DNA from: Candidatus Rokubacteria bacterium GWA2_73_35
GTDB taxonomy: Bacteria; Methylomirabilota; Methylomirabilia; Rokubacteriales; CSP1-6
Length of the DNA: 32,635 nt
NCBI GenBank assembly: GCA_001790205.1
Contig: MGBU01000254.1
Coordinates: 1-32,635 of the forward strand
Direction of reading: 5' to 3'
Position numbers and translations under genes: made by a program. Numbering within the stretch: position 1 is the first letter of the stretch; each line of letters opens with the position of its first letter. Of the stretch, positions 1 to 8,676 are shown in pieces. The notes under the pieces are model-generated. The model saw only the letters and a program-made list of their open reading frames with translations, did no database searches and was not told the DNA's origin.

Positions 1-102
1 CACTACGCTTTTGGCGCCAGCGCCCCCCCTACTCTCGTCAGTTCGCGTACTTACACGTCGTGCCCCTGCCCAATAAGGGAAACATGGGCTAGGATCGCGC
101 TC

Positions 103-1200
103 GTGAGCGCGTCGAGCCGGGTGGCCCGGCTGTGCCAGGGGGCTGCGGTGCGGGTGGCCCTGGTGTGCGTGGCCGCCGCCCTCGCCGTCTCGCTCACCCT
201 GCGCGCCGCCGGCGTGCCCGGCTCGGCGGCGAGGCTGTTCCTGCCCTCGCTGATCTACGCCCTGGTCGTGGGCACGCTCGCGAGCGTGACGCTCCGCCGG
301 CTCGGGCCGCGGCTCGCGCGCGTGGACGGCGCCGCGAAGTGGGCTCTCGTCATCGGCCTGCTCCTCGGGCTCGCGGTGGTCGCGACGCTCGTCGGGAGCG
401 CGCTGAGCGCGGCGCTCGGGCTGGTGCCTCGCGAGGCCTTCTGGGCTCGCGTCCGGTCCGACGCCCAGATCGTCGGGCTCCTCGCCGTGCTGCTCGGCGT
501 GGGCCTGAGCCTCTACGAGGGCGCGCGGGCCCGGCTCCAGGCGACGACCCTCGAGCTCCGGACGCGAGAGCTCGAGCAGGAGCGCGCGCGGAAGCTCGCG
601 CTCGAGGCCCGGCTCGCGTCCCTCGAGTCCCGGCTGAGCCCCCACTTCCTCTTCAACACCCTCAACACGATCTCGGCGCTGATCCCGGAGGACCCGGCGC
701 GCGCCGAGCGCGCGGTCGAGCGGCTCGCGGCGCTGCTCCGGTTCTCGCTCGACGCGGTGGAGCGTGGCGCGGTCCCGCTCGCCCGGGAGCTCGAGCTGGT
801 CGTGGACTACCTCGAGCTCGAGCGGGCGCGCCTCGGCGAGCGGCTCGCGTACGCGCTCGACGTGGACGCGGAAGTCACGGGCTCGGGGGTCCCTCCGCTC
901 GCGCTCCAGACCCTGGTCGAGAACAGCGTCAAGCACGCGGTCGCGCCGCGGCGCGAAGGCGGGCGGATCCGCGTCGAGGCGCACGCGCGCGGCGACCGCC
1001 TCGTGCTGGGGGTCTGGGACGACGGCCCGGGCTTCACGCCCGAGGCCATCGTCCCCGGCCACGGGCTCGACGTCCTCCAGGGGCGGCTCTCCGCCCGCTT
1101 CGGCCCGACGGCGACGCTCACGGTCGAGCGTCAGGACGCCGGGACCCGCGTGACCCTCGCGCTCCCGAGGTCGCCGGCCCGCACGGCCGTGACGGCGTGA
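103..1200 (+). CDS. LytS/YpdA-type sensor histidine kinase (His_kinase + HATPase_c)
   Basis: GTG start; N-terminal TM segments, SPHFLFNTLNTISALI H-box, LQTLVENSVKHA N-box, DDGPGF G-box. Confidence 0.92.
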   Translation: MSASSRVARLCQGAAVRVALVCVAAALAVSLTLRAAGVPGSAARLFLPSLIYALVVGTLASVTLRRLGPRLARVDGAAKWALVIGLLLGLAVVATLVGSALSAALGLVPREAFWARVRSDAQIVGLLAVLLGVGLSLYEGARARLQATTLELRTRELEQERARKLALEARLASLESRLSPHFLFNTLNTISALIPEDPARAERAVERLAALLRFSLDAVERGAVPLARELELVVDYLELERARLGERLAYALDVDAEVTGSGVPPLALQTLVENSVKHAVAPRREGGRIRVEAHARGDRLVLGVWDDGPGFTPEAIVPGHGLDVLQGRLSARFGPTATLTVERQDAGTRVTLALPRSPARTAVTA

Positions 1201-1961
1201 GCCCGGCGCTCCGCGCCTTCCTGCTCGACGACGAGCCGCCGGCGCTCCGGCGCCTGGCGCGCCTGCTCGAGGCCACGGGCCGCGTCGAGATCGTCGGACG
1301 CGCGACCGACCCGGAGGCGGGCCTCGCGCAGGTGGCGGCGCTCTCAGTGGACGTGCTCTTCCTCGACATCCAGATGCCGGGGCTCAGCGGGTTCGAGGTT
1401 GTCGAGCGGCTGCCGGCGGGACCGATGGTGGTGTTCACGACGGCGTACGACCGCCACGCCGTGCAGGCCTTCGAGGTGAACGCGGTGGACTACCTGCTGA
1501 AGCCCATCGAGCGCGAGCGGCTGGACCGGACGCTCGACCGGCTCGAGCGCCTGCGGGCCGATCCCGCGCGGGGCGAGCTGCGCGCGACGCTCGAGCGCCT
1601 GGCCCGGGCGCTCCGGGCGCCCGCGGCGCTCGACCGGCTCGCCTCGCGGGTGGGCGAGCGCGTCCAGCTCGTCGACGTCGCCCAGGTCACCCACGTCGTG
1701 GCGCGGGACCGGGGGACGTACGCCGTCACGGCGGCGAGGGAGTACCTGCTCGACGCGACGCTCGCCGACCTCGAGCGCAAGCTCGACGCGACCCGGTTCC
1801 TGCGCATCCACCGGGGGACGCTCGTGAACCTGGCGTGGGTCGGCGAGCTGCACGCCGACTTCGGCGGGCGCCTCCTGCTCCGCCTCCGGGACGACCGGCG
1901 CACGGAGCTCGTCGTGGCGCGCGACCGCGTGCGCGCCCTCAAGGAGCGGCTCGGGCTCTGA
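1197..1961 (+). CDS. LytTR-family response regulator
   Basis: GTGA overlap with upstream kinase gene; receiver domain (FLLDDEPPALRRL, VLFLDIQMPGLSGFE, LKPI) and C-terminal LytTR domain (FLRIHRGTLVNLAWV). Track ORF 132..1961 extends upstream in a wrong frame. Confidence 0.93.
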   Translation: MSPALRAFLLDDEPPALRRLARLLEATGRVEIVGRATDPEAGLAQVAALSVDVLFLDIQMPGLSGFEVVERLPAGPMVVFTTAYDRHAVQAFEVNAVDYLLKPIERERLDRTLDRLERLRADPARGELRATLERLARALRAPAALDRLASRVGERVQLVDVAQVTHVVARDRGTYAVTAAREYLLDATLADLERKLDATRFLRIHRGTLVNLAWVGELHADFGGRLLLRLRDDRRTELVVARDRVRALKERLGL

Positions 1962-1975
1962 GCGCGGCCGTCGGC

Positions 1976-1992
1976 GCGGGCGGCGCGCCCGC
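1976..1992. terminator. GC hairpin between convergent genes, possible bidirectional terminator
   Basis: GCGGGCG-GCG-CGCCCGC, 7-bp perfect stem in the 37-nt gap between convergent stops; no T-tract. Confidence 0.3.
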
Positions 1993-1998
1993 CCGGGC

Positions 1999-3132
1999 TC
2001 AGCCCGAGGCCGCGAAGCGCGCCAGGTGGTGGTCGGCGTCGCCGAACGCCTGGGCGAGCATCGTCAGGCGCCGGAACGTGTGGCTAATCTTCAGCTCCTC
2101 GGTCATGCCCATCGCGCCGTGGAGCTGCACGGCCTCCTGGCTCACGTGCCGGGCCGCGTCGGCGATCCTGAGCTTGGCCGCCGAGACGACGCGCCGCCGC
2201 TCGGCCGGCTCCGCGGTGTCCACCTTGACGCAGGCCAGGCACGCGATGGACCGCGCCTGCTCGTAGGCGATCAGGACGTCGACCATGCGGTGCTGCAGGG
2301 CCTGGAAGCTCCCGATCGGCACCCCGAACTGCCGCCGCGTCTTCAGGTAGTCGAGCGTCGCGTCGTGGGCGTACTTGATCGCGCCGACCGCCTCGGCGCA
2401 GACGAGCGCGGTGGCGTAGTCCAGCACCTCCTCGGCGAGCTCGATCCCCTGCCCCTGGGCGCCGAGCAGCGCCTCGCGCGGCACGGCCACCCCGGCGAGC
2501 CGCACGTCGGCGGCGCGCAGGCTGTCGAGGGTCCGGTACTCCGCCACCGCGACCCCGGGCGCCCCGCGCTCGACGAGGAAGAGGCTGATCCCGCCGGCGT
2601 CGGCGTCGGCCCCCGCCGTCCGGGCGGACACCACGAGCCAGTCCGCGCACCCGCCGTGGAGCACCGCGCACTTCTCGCCGTCGAGCACGAAGCCGTCCCC
2701 GGACGCGCGCGCCCGCACGGCCACGTGGCGCGGGTCCCAGCGCCCGCCGCGCTCGCTCTGGGCGAAGGCGAGCTTGGCCTTGCCCTGCACGAGCGCGGGC
2801 AGGATCCGCGCCTGCTGCGCCGCCGTCCCGCCGCGCGCGACGGCCTGGCCGCCGAGCCCCACGGTGGCGAGGTAGGGCTCGACGACGAGCGCCTCGCCGA
2901 GCGCCTCCATGACGACCATCATGTCCACGGTGGTGCCGCCGAAGCCGCCGTGCTCCGCCGCGAACGGCACGCCGAGCACGCCCATCTCCGCGAGGGCGGC
3001 CCACACGTCCTCGCTGTAGCCCTGGGGCGAGGCGATGATCTTGGCGCGGGCGTCGAAGCCGTAGCCGGTCGCCAGGAAGCGCCGCAGGGTCTCGGCGAGG
3101 AGGCGCTGCTCCTCGGTGTACTCGAAGTTCAT
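1999..3132 (-). CDS. acyl-CoA dehydrogenase (FadE-like, probable non-catalytic subunit of a heteromer)
   Basis: ACAD fold motifs, FAD-type RRQFGVPIGSFQALQHRMVD; lacks YEGT..IQR-type C-terminal motif. Confidence 0.9.
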   Translation of the reverse strand: MNFEYTEEQRLLAETLRRFLATGYGFDARAKIIASPQGYSEDVWAALAEMGVLGVPFAAEHGGFGGTTVDMMVVMEALGEALVVEPYLATVGLGGQAVARGGTAAQQARILPALVQGKAKLAFAQSERGGRWDPRHVAVRARASGDGFVLDGEKCAVLHGGCADWLVVSARTAGADADAGGISLFLVERGAPGVAVAEYRTLDSLRAADVRLAGVAVPREALLGAQGQGIELAEEVLDYATALVCAEAVGAIKYAHDATLDYLKTRRQFGVPIGSFQALQHRMVDVLIAYEQARSIACLACVKVDTAEPAERRRVVSAAKLRIADAARHVSQEAVQLHGAMGMTEELKISHTFRRLTMLAQAFGDADHHLARFAASG

Positions 3133-3148
3133 GGCAGCTCCTCCGCGT

Positions 3149-4309
3149 CTACAGGCCCAGCGTGGCCTTGGCGATGATGTTGCGCTGGATCTCGTTGGAC
3201 CCGGCGTAGATGGTCGCCTTGCGCATGTTGCAGTACCGCGCCCCGAGCGACGCGGTGAAGCGGTCGAAGGTGGCCGCCGGGTCCACGGGCCGGAAGGCCT
3301 GGGCCCGCGGCCCTGCCGTCTGCATCATCAGCTCCGCGAGCGCCTGCTGGATCTCGGTGCCCTTGATCTTGAGCAGCGACACCTCCGCGCCGGGCGGCCG
3401 CCCGCCGCGGAGCTGGTCGAGGAACCGGAGGTTCGTGATCTCGAGCGCCATCAGCTCGACTTCCACGCGCGTGAGCCGGTCGCGGAACCGCGGGTCGTCG
3501 AGGAGCGGCCCCGCCAGGGCCTTGACGCGCGCCAGCTCGCGCTTGGACACGGCGATGTTGCCCGTGCCCATGCGCTCATAGCCGAGGAGGTACTTCGCGA
3601 CCGTCCAACCCTTGTGCTCCTCGTGGACGAGGTTCTCGACCGGGACCTTCACATCGTCGAAGAAGACCTCGTTCACCTCGTGTCCGCCGTCCAGCAGCCC
3701 GATGGGACGCACCGTGATCCCCGGCGAGCGCATGTCGATCAGCAGGAACGAGATGCCCTCCTGCCGCTTCTCGCGGCCGGGGTCGCTCCTGACCAGGCAG
3801 AAGATCCAGTCGGCGTAGTGCCCGAGGGTCGTCCAGGTCTTCTGCCCCGTCACCACGAAGTGGTCGCCCTGCCGGATCGCCCGCGTCTTGAGCGAGGCGA
3901 GGTCCGACCCGGCGCCCGGCTCCGAGTAGCCCTGGCACCAGAAGTCGTCGCCACGGTACATGGGAGGCAGGAACCGCTGCTTCTGCTCCGGCGTCCCGAA
4001 CCGGAGCAGCACCGGCGCGCACATCCTGACGCCGAACGACACGATCGGCGGAGCGCCGGCCCCGCCGCACTCCTCCTCGAAGATGTAGCGCTGCACGACC
4101 GTCCAGTCGGTGCCGCCCCACTCCACCGGCCAGTGGGGCGCGACCCAGCCCTTCTTCGCGAGCGTCCGGTGCCAGCCGAGGAGGTCGTCCTTGGACAGCT
4201 CCCGGTAGTTGAGGACCTTGTCGCGCGCCTCGTCGGGCAGGTTCGCGCGGATCCAGGCGCGCACCTCGTCGCGGAACGCCGATTCCTCGGGCGAGTAGTT
4301 CAGGTCCAT
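3149..4309 (-). CDS. acyl-CoA dehydrogenase (FadE-like, probable catalytic subunit)
   Basis: GYSEPGAGSDLASL, TGQKTWTTLGHYADW, IYAGSNEIQRNIIAK; 16 nt upstream of partner ACAD. Confidence 0.95.
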   Translation of the reverse strand: MDLNYSPEESAFRDEVRAWIRANLPDEARDKVLNYRELSKDDLLGWHRTLAKKGWVAPHWPVEWGGTDWTVVQRYIFEEECGGAGAPPIVSFGVRMCAPVLLRFGTPEQKQRFLPPMYRGDDFWCQGYSEPGAGSDLASLKTRAIRQGDHFVVTGQKTWTTLGHYADWIFCLVRSDPGREKRQEGISFLLIDMRSPGITVRPIGLLDGGHEVNEVFFDDVKVPVENLVHEEHKGWTVAKYLLGYERMGTGNIAVSKRELARVKALAGPLLDDPRFRDRLTRVEVELMALEITNLRFLDQLRGGRPPGAEVSLLKIKGTEIQQALAELMMQTAGPRAQAFRPVDPAATFDRFTASLGARYCNMRKATIYAGSNEIQRNIIAKATLGL

Positions 4310-4355
4310 CCGAGCGCTCCTCTCCGGCGGGTCGGCGCGCCGCCGCGACCGCCAT

Positions 4356-4377
4356 CGCCCGCATGATAGCGCGGGCG
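4356..4377. terminator. hairpin in ATPase-ACAD intergenic region, possible terminator/attenuator
   Basis: CGCCCGC-ATGATAGC-GCGGGCG, 7-bp perfect stem, 8-nt loop; no T-tract. Confidence 0.25.
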
Positions 4378-4463
4378 CGGACGGCCGGGGGCGCCTGTCT
4401 CGGCGCTAGGCCGAACGGAGCACGCGGCGAGCCGAACATGCCACGGGGCCCGCGGGCGCGCCG

Positions 4464-6581
4464 CTACCCGCTCGGGGTCGAGCCCCGCGCGCCGCGGCGC
4501 ACGAGGCGCGAGGCGTTCAGCATGACGACCACGTCGGGCAGCGACTGGGCCGCGGCCGCGCCGATCGGGGGCAGCCAGCCGGTCGCCGCCAGCGCGATGC
4601 CGACGACGTTGTAGGCCGCCGTGAACCAGAGGTTCTGCTTGATCGTCCTGAACGCGCGGCGGCCGATCCGGATCGCCTCGGGGACCACGCGCCAGTCGTC
4701 CCGCATCAGGGCGACGTGCGCGGCCTCGATGGCGGCGTCGGTCCCCGCGACGCCCATCGCGATGCCGACGTCGGCGCGGGCAAGCGCGGGCGCGTCATTG
4801 ATCCCGTCGCCCACCATCGCCACGACGTGGCCCTCGCGCTGGAGCCGCTCGACCACGCGGATCTTCTCCGCGGGCAGCACCTCGGCCTCGACGTCGAGCC
4901 CGAGCTGGCGCGCCACCGCCGCGGCGACCTCGCGCCGGTCGCCGGTGAGGAGCAGGAGCCGGCGGACGCCGAGCGCCCGCAGCGCCGCGAGCGCGGGCGG
5001 GACCTCGGGCCGGATCGTGTCGCCGAGCGCGATCAGGCCGCAGAGCCTCCCGGCCCGGGCGACGAGGACGACCGAGCGTCCGTCCCCGGCCAAGCTGCGG
5101 ACGCGCGCCCTGACGGCCTCGGGGACGTCGACGCCGAGCCGCGCCAGCAGCCGCTCCGTGCCGACGAGGGCCGGGACACCGTCCACCGTCGCGGCTACCC
5201 CATCGCCCGGATACACCTCGAACTCTCCCGGCTCCCCGAGCGCGAGGGCGCGCCCCTCGGCGGCGCGGACGATCCCGGCCGCGAGGGGATGCTCCGAGCG
5301 TCGCTCGATCGACGCTGCCAGGCCGAGGAGACCCACTTCGCTCTCGCCGTCGAGCGCGACGACGTCGGTGACCTCGGGCCGGCCGAGCGTCACCGTGCCG
5401 GTCTTGTCGAGGACCACCGTGTCGACCCGGGCGAGCGCCTCCAGATAGCGGCCGCCCTTGATGATGATCCCGCGCCGGGCCGAGCGGCCGACCGCGGCGA
5501 GCACCGTGATCGGCGTCGCCATCGCGATCGCGCACGAGCAGGCGACGAGGAGCGTCGCCACGGCCGCCGTCGCGCTGCCCCCGACGAGGTAGGTGGCGAG
5601 CGCCGCGGCGAGGACGACCGGGATGTAGTAGGCCGTGAACCGGTCGGCGAACCGCTGGACGGGCGCTCGCGAGGCCTCCGCCTCCTCGACCAGCCTGACG
5701 ATCTGTCCGAAGGTCGTGTCCCGCCCGACGCGCTCGGTGCGCAGGCGGAGCGCCCCGCGCTCGCAGATGGTCGCCGCGAAGACCTGGTCGCCTCGCTGCT
5801 TTTGGACCGGCACAGACTCGCCGGTGATGGGCGCCTGGTTCACGCTGGCGCGCCCCTCGAGCACGGCGCCGTCCACCGGGATCCGCTCCCCCGGCTTGAC
5901 GAGCACGACGTCTCCCCGGTCGACCTCCTCGGCCGGCACCACGCTCTCGCGTCCCTCCCGCTCGACCCGCGCCGTCTCCGGCGCGAGCTTCAGCAGCTCC
6001 CGGATCGCCTGCCGGGAGCGCTCGGTCGTGTAGCCCTCGATGAAGTCGGCCAGGCGCATGAAGAAGACGATCACCGCCGCGGCGGCATGCTGCCCGATGG
6101 CGATCGCGCCCATGATGCCGAGAGTCATGAGGGCATGCGCGGTGACGGCGCGGCGGCGGAGCGCGCGGAGGACGTTGAGGAAGATCGGATAGCCACCGGC
6201 CAGGACGGCGGCCAGCGCGAGCCAGGGCGGGATCCGCGCGACGAACGCCTCGACGAGGCCGAGCCGCTCGCCGGCGATCCCCGCGAGGGCGGCGCCGGCG
6301 ACGACGGTGACGAACCCCCAGCCGAGGAGGTCCGGGAGCGAGCGGCGGCGGCGCCCGAGCGGCGCGCGGACCTCGCTCACCGTCATCCCGAGGGCGCGGA
6401 GCGCCTCGCGGATCGCCTCCGGCGTCACGCGGCCGGGGTCGTAGGCGACGATGGCCCGGCGCGCGCTCACCGCCGTCCGTACCTCCGCGACCCCATCGAG
6501 GCGGCCCAGCGCGCTCTGGATCTGCCGCGCCTCGTCGGCGCAGTCGAGCTCGGCGACGCTGAGCTCGAGCGTCTCCGTCAC
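4464..6581 (-). CDS. P1B-type heavy-metal translocating ATPase with N-terminal HMA-like domain and CSC transmembrane motif
   Basis: DKTGTVTLG phosphorylation site, TGES, GDGINDAPALARADVGIAMG, HP motif SEHPLA; GTG start overlapping ArsR stop (GTGA). Track ORF to 6767 is an upstream in-frame extension. Confidence 0.95.
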   Translation of the reverse strand: MTETLELSVAELDCADEARQIQSALGRLDGVAEVRTAVSARRAIVAYDPGRVTPEAIREALRALGMTVSEVRAPLGRRRRSLPDLLGWGFVTVVAGAALAGIAGERLGLVEAFVARIPPWLALAAVLAGGYPIFLNVLRALRRRAVTAHALMTLGIMGAIAIGQHAAAAVIVFFMRLADFIEGYTTERSRQAIRELLKLAPETARVEREGRESVVPAEEVDRGDVVLVKPGERIPVDGAVLEGRASVNQAPITGESVPVQKQRGDQVFAATICERGALRLRTERVGRDTTFGQIVRLVEEAEASRAPVQRFADRFTAYYIPVVLAAALATYLVGGSATAAVATLLVACSCAIAMATPITVLAAVGRSARRGIIIKGGRYLEALARVDTVVLDKTGTVTLGRPEVTDVVALDGESEVGLLGLAASIERRSEHPLAAGIVRAAEGRALALGEPGEFEVYPGDGVAATVDGVPALVGTERLLARLGVDVPEAVRARVRSLAGDGRSVVLVARAGRLCGLIALGDTIRPEVPPALAALRALGVRRLLLLTGDRREVAAAVARQLGLDVEAEVLPAEKIRVVERLQREGHVVAMVGDGINDAPALARADVGIAMGVAGTDAAIEAAHVALMRDDWRVVPEAIRIGRRAFRTIKQNLWFTAAYNVVGIALAATGWLPPIGAAAAQSLPDVVVMLNASRLVRRGARGSTPSG

Positions 6582-6940
6582 GGCCGCCGTCCCCGCCTCC
6601 TGGCGGGCCGCGCCCGCCCCGCCTGCCGGTAGCGCGGGCAGGCCGCGATCAGGGGCGCCACCTGGAGCAGCAGCTCCTCGGCCTGGTCGAGGAGCTTCAC
6701 GGCACGCTTGTCGGCGATCGTGTAGTGGACGAACCGGCCCGCGCGCTCCCAGGTGACGAGCCCGCACTCGGCGAGACAGGCCAGGTGCATCGAGGTGTTG
6801 GGCTGGCCGAGGCCGGTGCGGGCCACGATCTCCCCCGCGCTCAACGCCCCGTCGCGGAGCGCCTCGAGGACCCGCAAGCGTGAGACGTCGCCGAGCCCGC
6901 GGAACAGCTTGGCTCGCAGCTCGACGCCCTTGGAATTCAT
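6578..6940 (-). CDS. ArsR/SmtB-family metalloregulator, CmtR-like
   Basis: wHTH (LGDVSRLRVLEALRDGALSAGEIVARTGLGQPNTSMHLACLAECGLVTWERAGRFVHYTI); CxxxC in recognition-helix region plus C-terminal Cys (AACPRY). Confidence 0.93.
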   Translation of the reverse strand: MNSKGVELRAKLFRGLGDVSRLRVLEALRDGALSAGEIVARTGLGQPNTSMHLACLAECGLVTWERAGRFVHYTIADKRAVKLLDQAEELLLQVAPLIAACPRYRQAGRARPARRRGRRP

Positions 6941-6957
6941 ATCAGTCCTGGATGATA
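6940..6957. promoter_or_regulatory. candidate ArsR operator
   Basis: Inverted repeat TATCA-N8-TGATA overlapping start codon and RBS of the ArsR gene. Confidence 0.35.
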
Positions 6958-7001
6958 CATGACCCGGTCGCCCCGGGCAAGGAGGGGAACTGCCGGGCTG
7001 G

Positions 7002-7688
7002 CTAGCCTTCCGGCCGGCGGGCCGACGCCCGGGGCATCCGGCGACGTCCTCGCGCGCCGGCGCGGGACGCGCGGGTCAGCGCAGCGCCTCCGCTGGGCAC
7101 GGCGGGCGACGTACGGCCCGCGAGCGCCACGCAGTAGCGGTCGCCGGCGCACGGCCGGCAGAGCACTGTCCCCTCCGCCCAGGTCTCGCGTCCGTAGTTG
7201 ACGCCCTCGCCGCAGCGCCCGCAGACGACGCGTCCGCGTCGACGGTCGAGCCATCCCGGCAGGATCGCCACCGGCGCGAGCGCGAAGAGCTCCGCGTCCG
7301 GCATGAGCCCGTAGCCCTCGGTCTGCGCCCGTCGGGCGTCGCGGATGCCGGGGACGTAGTGCGCGACGCGCTCGCGGGCGTCGTCGCGCGCGACGACCCG
7401 GACGGCCCGCGCGGCGGGGAGATCGGCGAACGTGGCCGCCATCTTCCCGTAGTCGACGTGCCAGAGGTTCCGCCGGCCGAGCGAGCAGCCGGTGACCGAC
7501 TGGAGCGCGTCCGCGGCGCAGCGGTTGATCTCGACGAAGACGGCCAGCGCCTTCCCCGCCGCCTTCGGCTCGTCGATGCCGAGCGCCCGGCAGCCGGCGA
7601 TCGCCATGCGCACGCCGAGCACCTGCCCGGGACAGAGGTGGCCGTGGAACGCCACCGCCTCCTCGAGCAGCGCCTCAAACGGCTGCAT
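7002..7688 (-). CDS. FmdE-family protein with C-terminal zinc-ribbon-like CxxC pairs
   Basis: AVAFHGHLCPGQVLGVRMA, CRALGIDEP, INRCAADALQSVTGCSLGRRNL; then CGRCGEG...CRPCAGD. Confidence 0.87.
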   Translation of the reverse strand: MQPFEALLEEAVAFHGHLCPGQVLGVRMAIAGCRALGIDEPKAAGKALAVFVEINRCAADALQSVTGCSLGRRNLWHVDYGKMAATFADLPAARAVRVVARDDARERVAHYVPGIRDARRAQTEGYGLMPDAELFALAPVAILPGWLDRRRGRVVCGRCGEGVNYGRETWAEGTVLCRPCAGDRYCVALAGRTSPAVPSGGAALTRASRAGARGRRRMPRASARRPEG

Positions 7689-7708
7689 CGCGGGGCTCCT
7701 CCTCGACG

Positions 7709-8647
7709 CTAGCAGCCACAGTCCTCCTCGACCGAGATGTTCAGCTGGGCCGACGCCTTCTGTCCGTTCTCGTCTTCCACGCGGACCACCACTACGTACA
7801 CCCCCTGGGTGAACGTGTGCTGGACGTCCCTGCCGCTGGCGGTCCTGCCGTCGCCGAGGCTCCAGTCGACGGCCTTGAGGCGCCCGCTGCCGCCCCGCAC
7901 GACGGCCTTGAGGGTGACCGTGTAGGGGGCGTTTCCGCGCCGGTTCCTGATCCCGCCGATCCTGACCTGCAAGGGCCCCCCGGAGGGTCCAGTCTCCTCT
8001 TCCCTCAAGAGGCTGCCGCCCAGTCGCGTCGAGGTCTTGCTCAGCGCTTCCCGCGTTCGCTCCGGCATCGCCGCCGGTGGATCGGGTCGGCTTCCGGCCT
8101 TCAGCACGGCCTGCCGGCCCTCGTCGATCCTGACCCGGTGCCCGCCGATGTCGGCGACGACGACGCCGACGAGGGCCCACACGGTGCTGCGCTTCTCGCC
8201 GTCCTCGTAGCGGACGGCCAGCTCGGCGCCCTGGGCCATGATCGAGGCGTCCCCGACAGCGAGCTCGAAGTGGTTGAAGAGGTGCTCGGGCACCTGCGCC
8301 TTGGCGAACAGCCGGCCCCGCTGCAGGGTGAGGAGGGTCTTCTCCAGTTTCTTCTCCCCCTCGTACACGACGCCCCGGATGACGAGCGCGGTCTCGGGAT
8401 ACAGCTCGACCATGGTGCCGTTCGACCACGTCAGCACCGCGGCGGACTGCGCGGCCGCGGCGATCCGGTCGTCCCGCTCGACGACCTCCCCCTCCTTCAG
8501 GGGGCGGTCGTTCCTGGTCACCGTGCCATCGACACGGGTCGCCCTGATGATGGATGCCTCCTGGGCGGCGGCTGGCGCGGGGCCGGACAACAGCAGAGAG
8601 CCGACGACCGCCACCGCCAGCCACGTCCCCACACCGGATCGCTTCAT
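7709..8647 (-). CDS. Secreted FecR-domain protein with C-terminal PKD domain
   Basis: N-terminal signal peptide; FecR-like region (RVDGTVTRNDRPLKEGEVVERDDRI...SAAVLTWSNGTMVELYPET); PKD-like WSLGDGRTASGRDVQHTFTQGVYVVVVRVEDENG; ends EEDCGC. Confidence 0.82.
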   Translation of the reverse strand: MKRSGVGTWLAVAVVGSLLLSGPAPAAAQEASIIRATRVDGTVTRNDRPLKEGEVVERDDRIAAAAQSAAVLTWSNGTMVELYPETALVIRGVVYEGEKKLEKTLLTLQRGRLFAKAQVPEHLFNHFELAVGDASIMAQGAELAVRYEDGEKRSTVWALVGVVVADIGGHRVRIDEGRQAVLKAGSRPDPPAAMPERTREALSKTSTRLGGSLLREEETGPSGGPLQVRIGGIRNRRGNAPYTVTLKAVVRGGSGRLKAVDWSLGDGRTASGRDVQHTFTQGVYVVVVRVEDENGQKASAQLNISVEEDCGC

Positions 8648-8676
8648 GGTTCCGCCCCTCCTGGTGGCGGTGCCGG

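Noticed and set aside
4716-6632. 638-aa + strand ORF opposite the P1B ATPase, and similar long ORFs at 8554-10530, 2026-3177, 3116-4366
   Set aside because: Same high-GC antisense artefact; no recognisable domains, and they overlap strongly supported genes.
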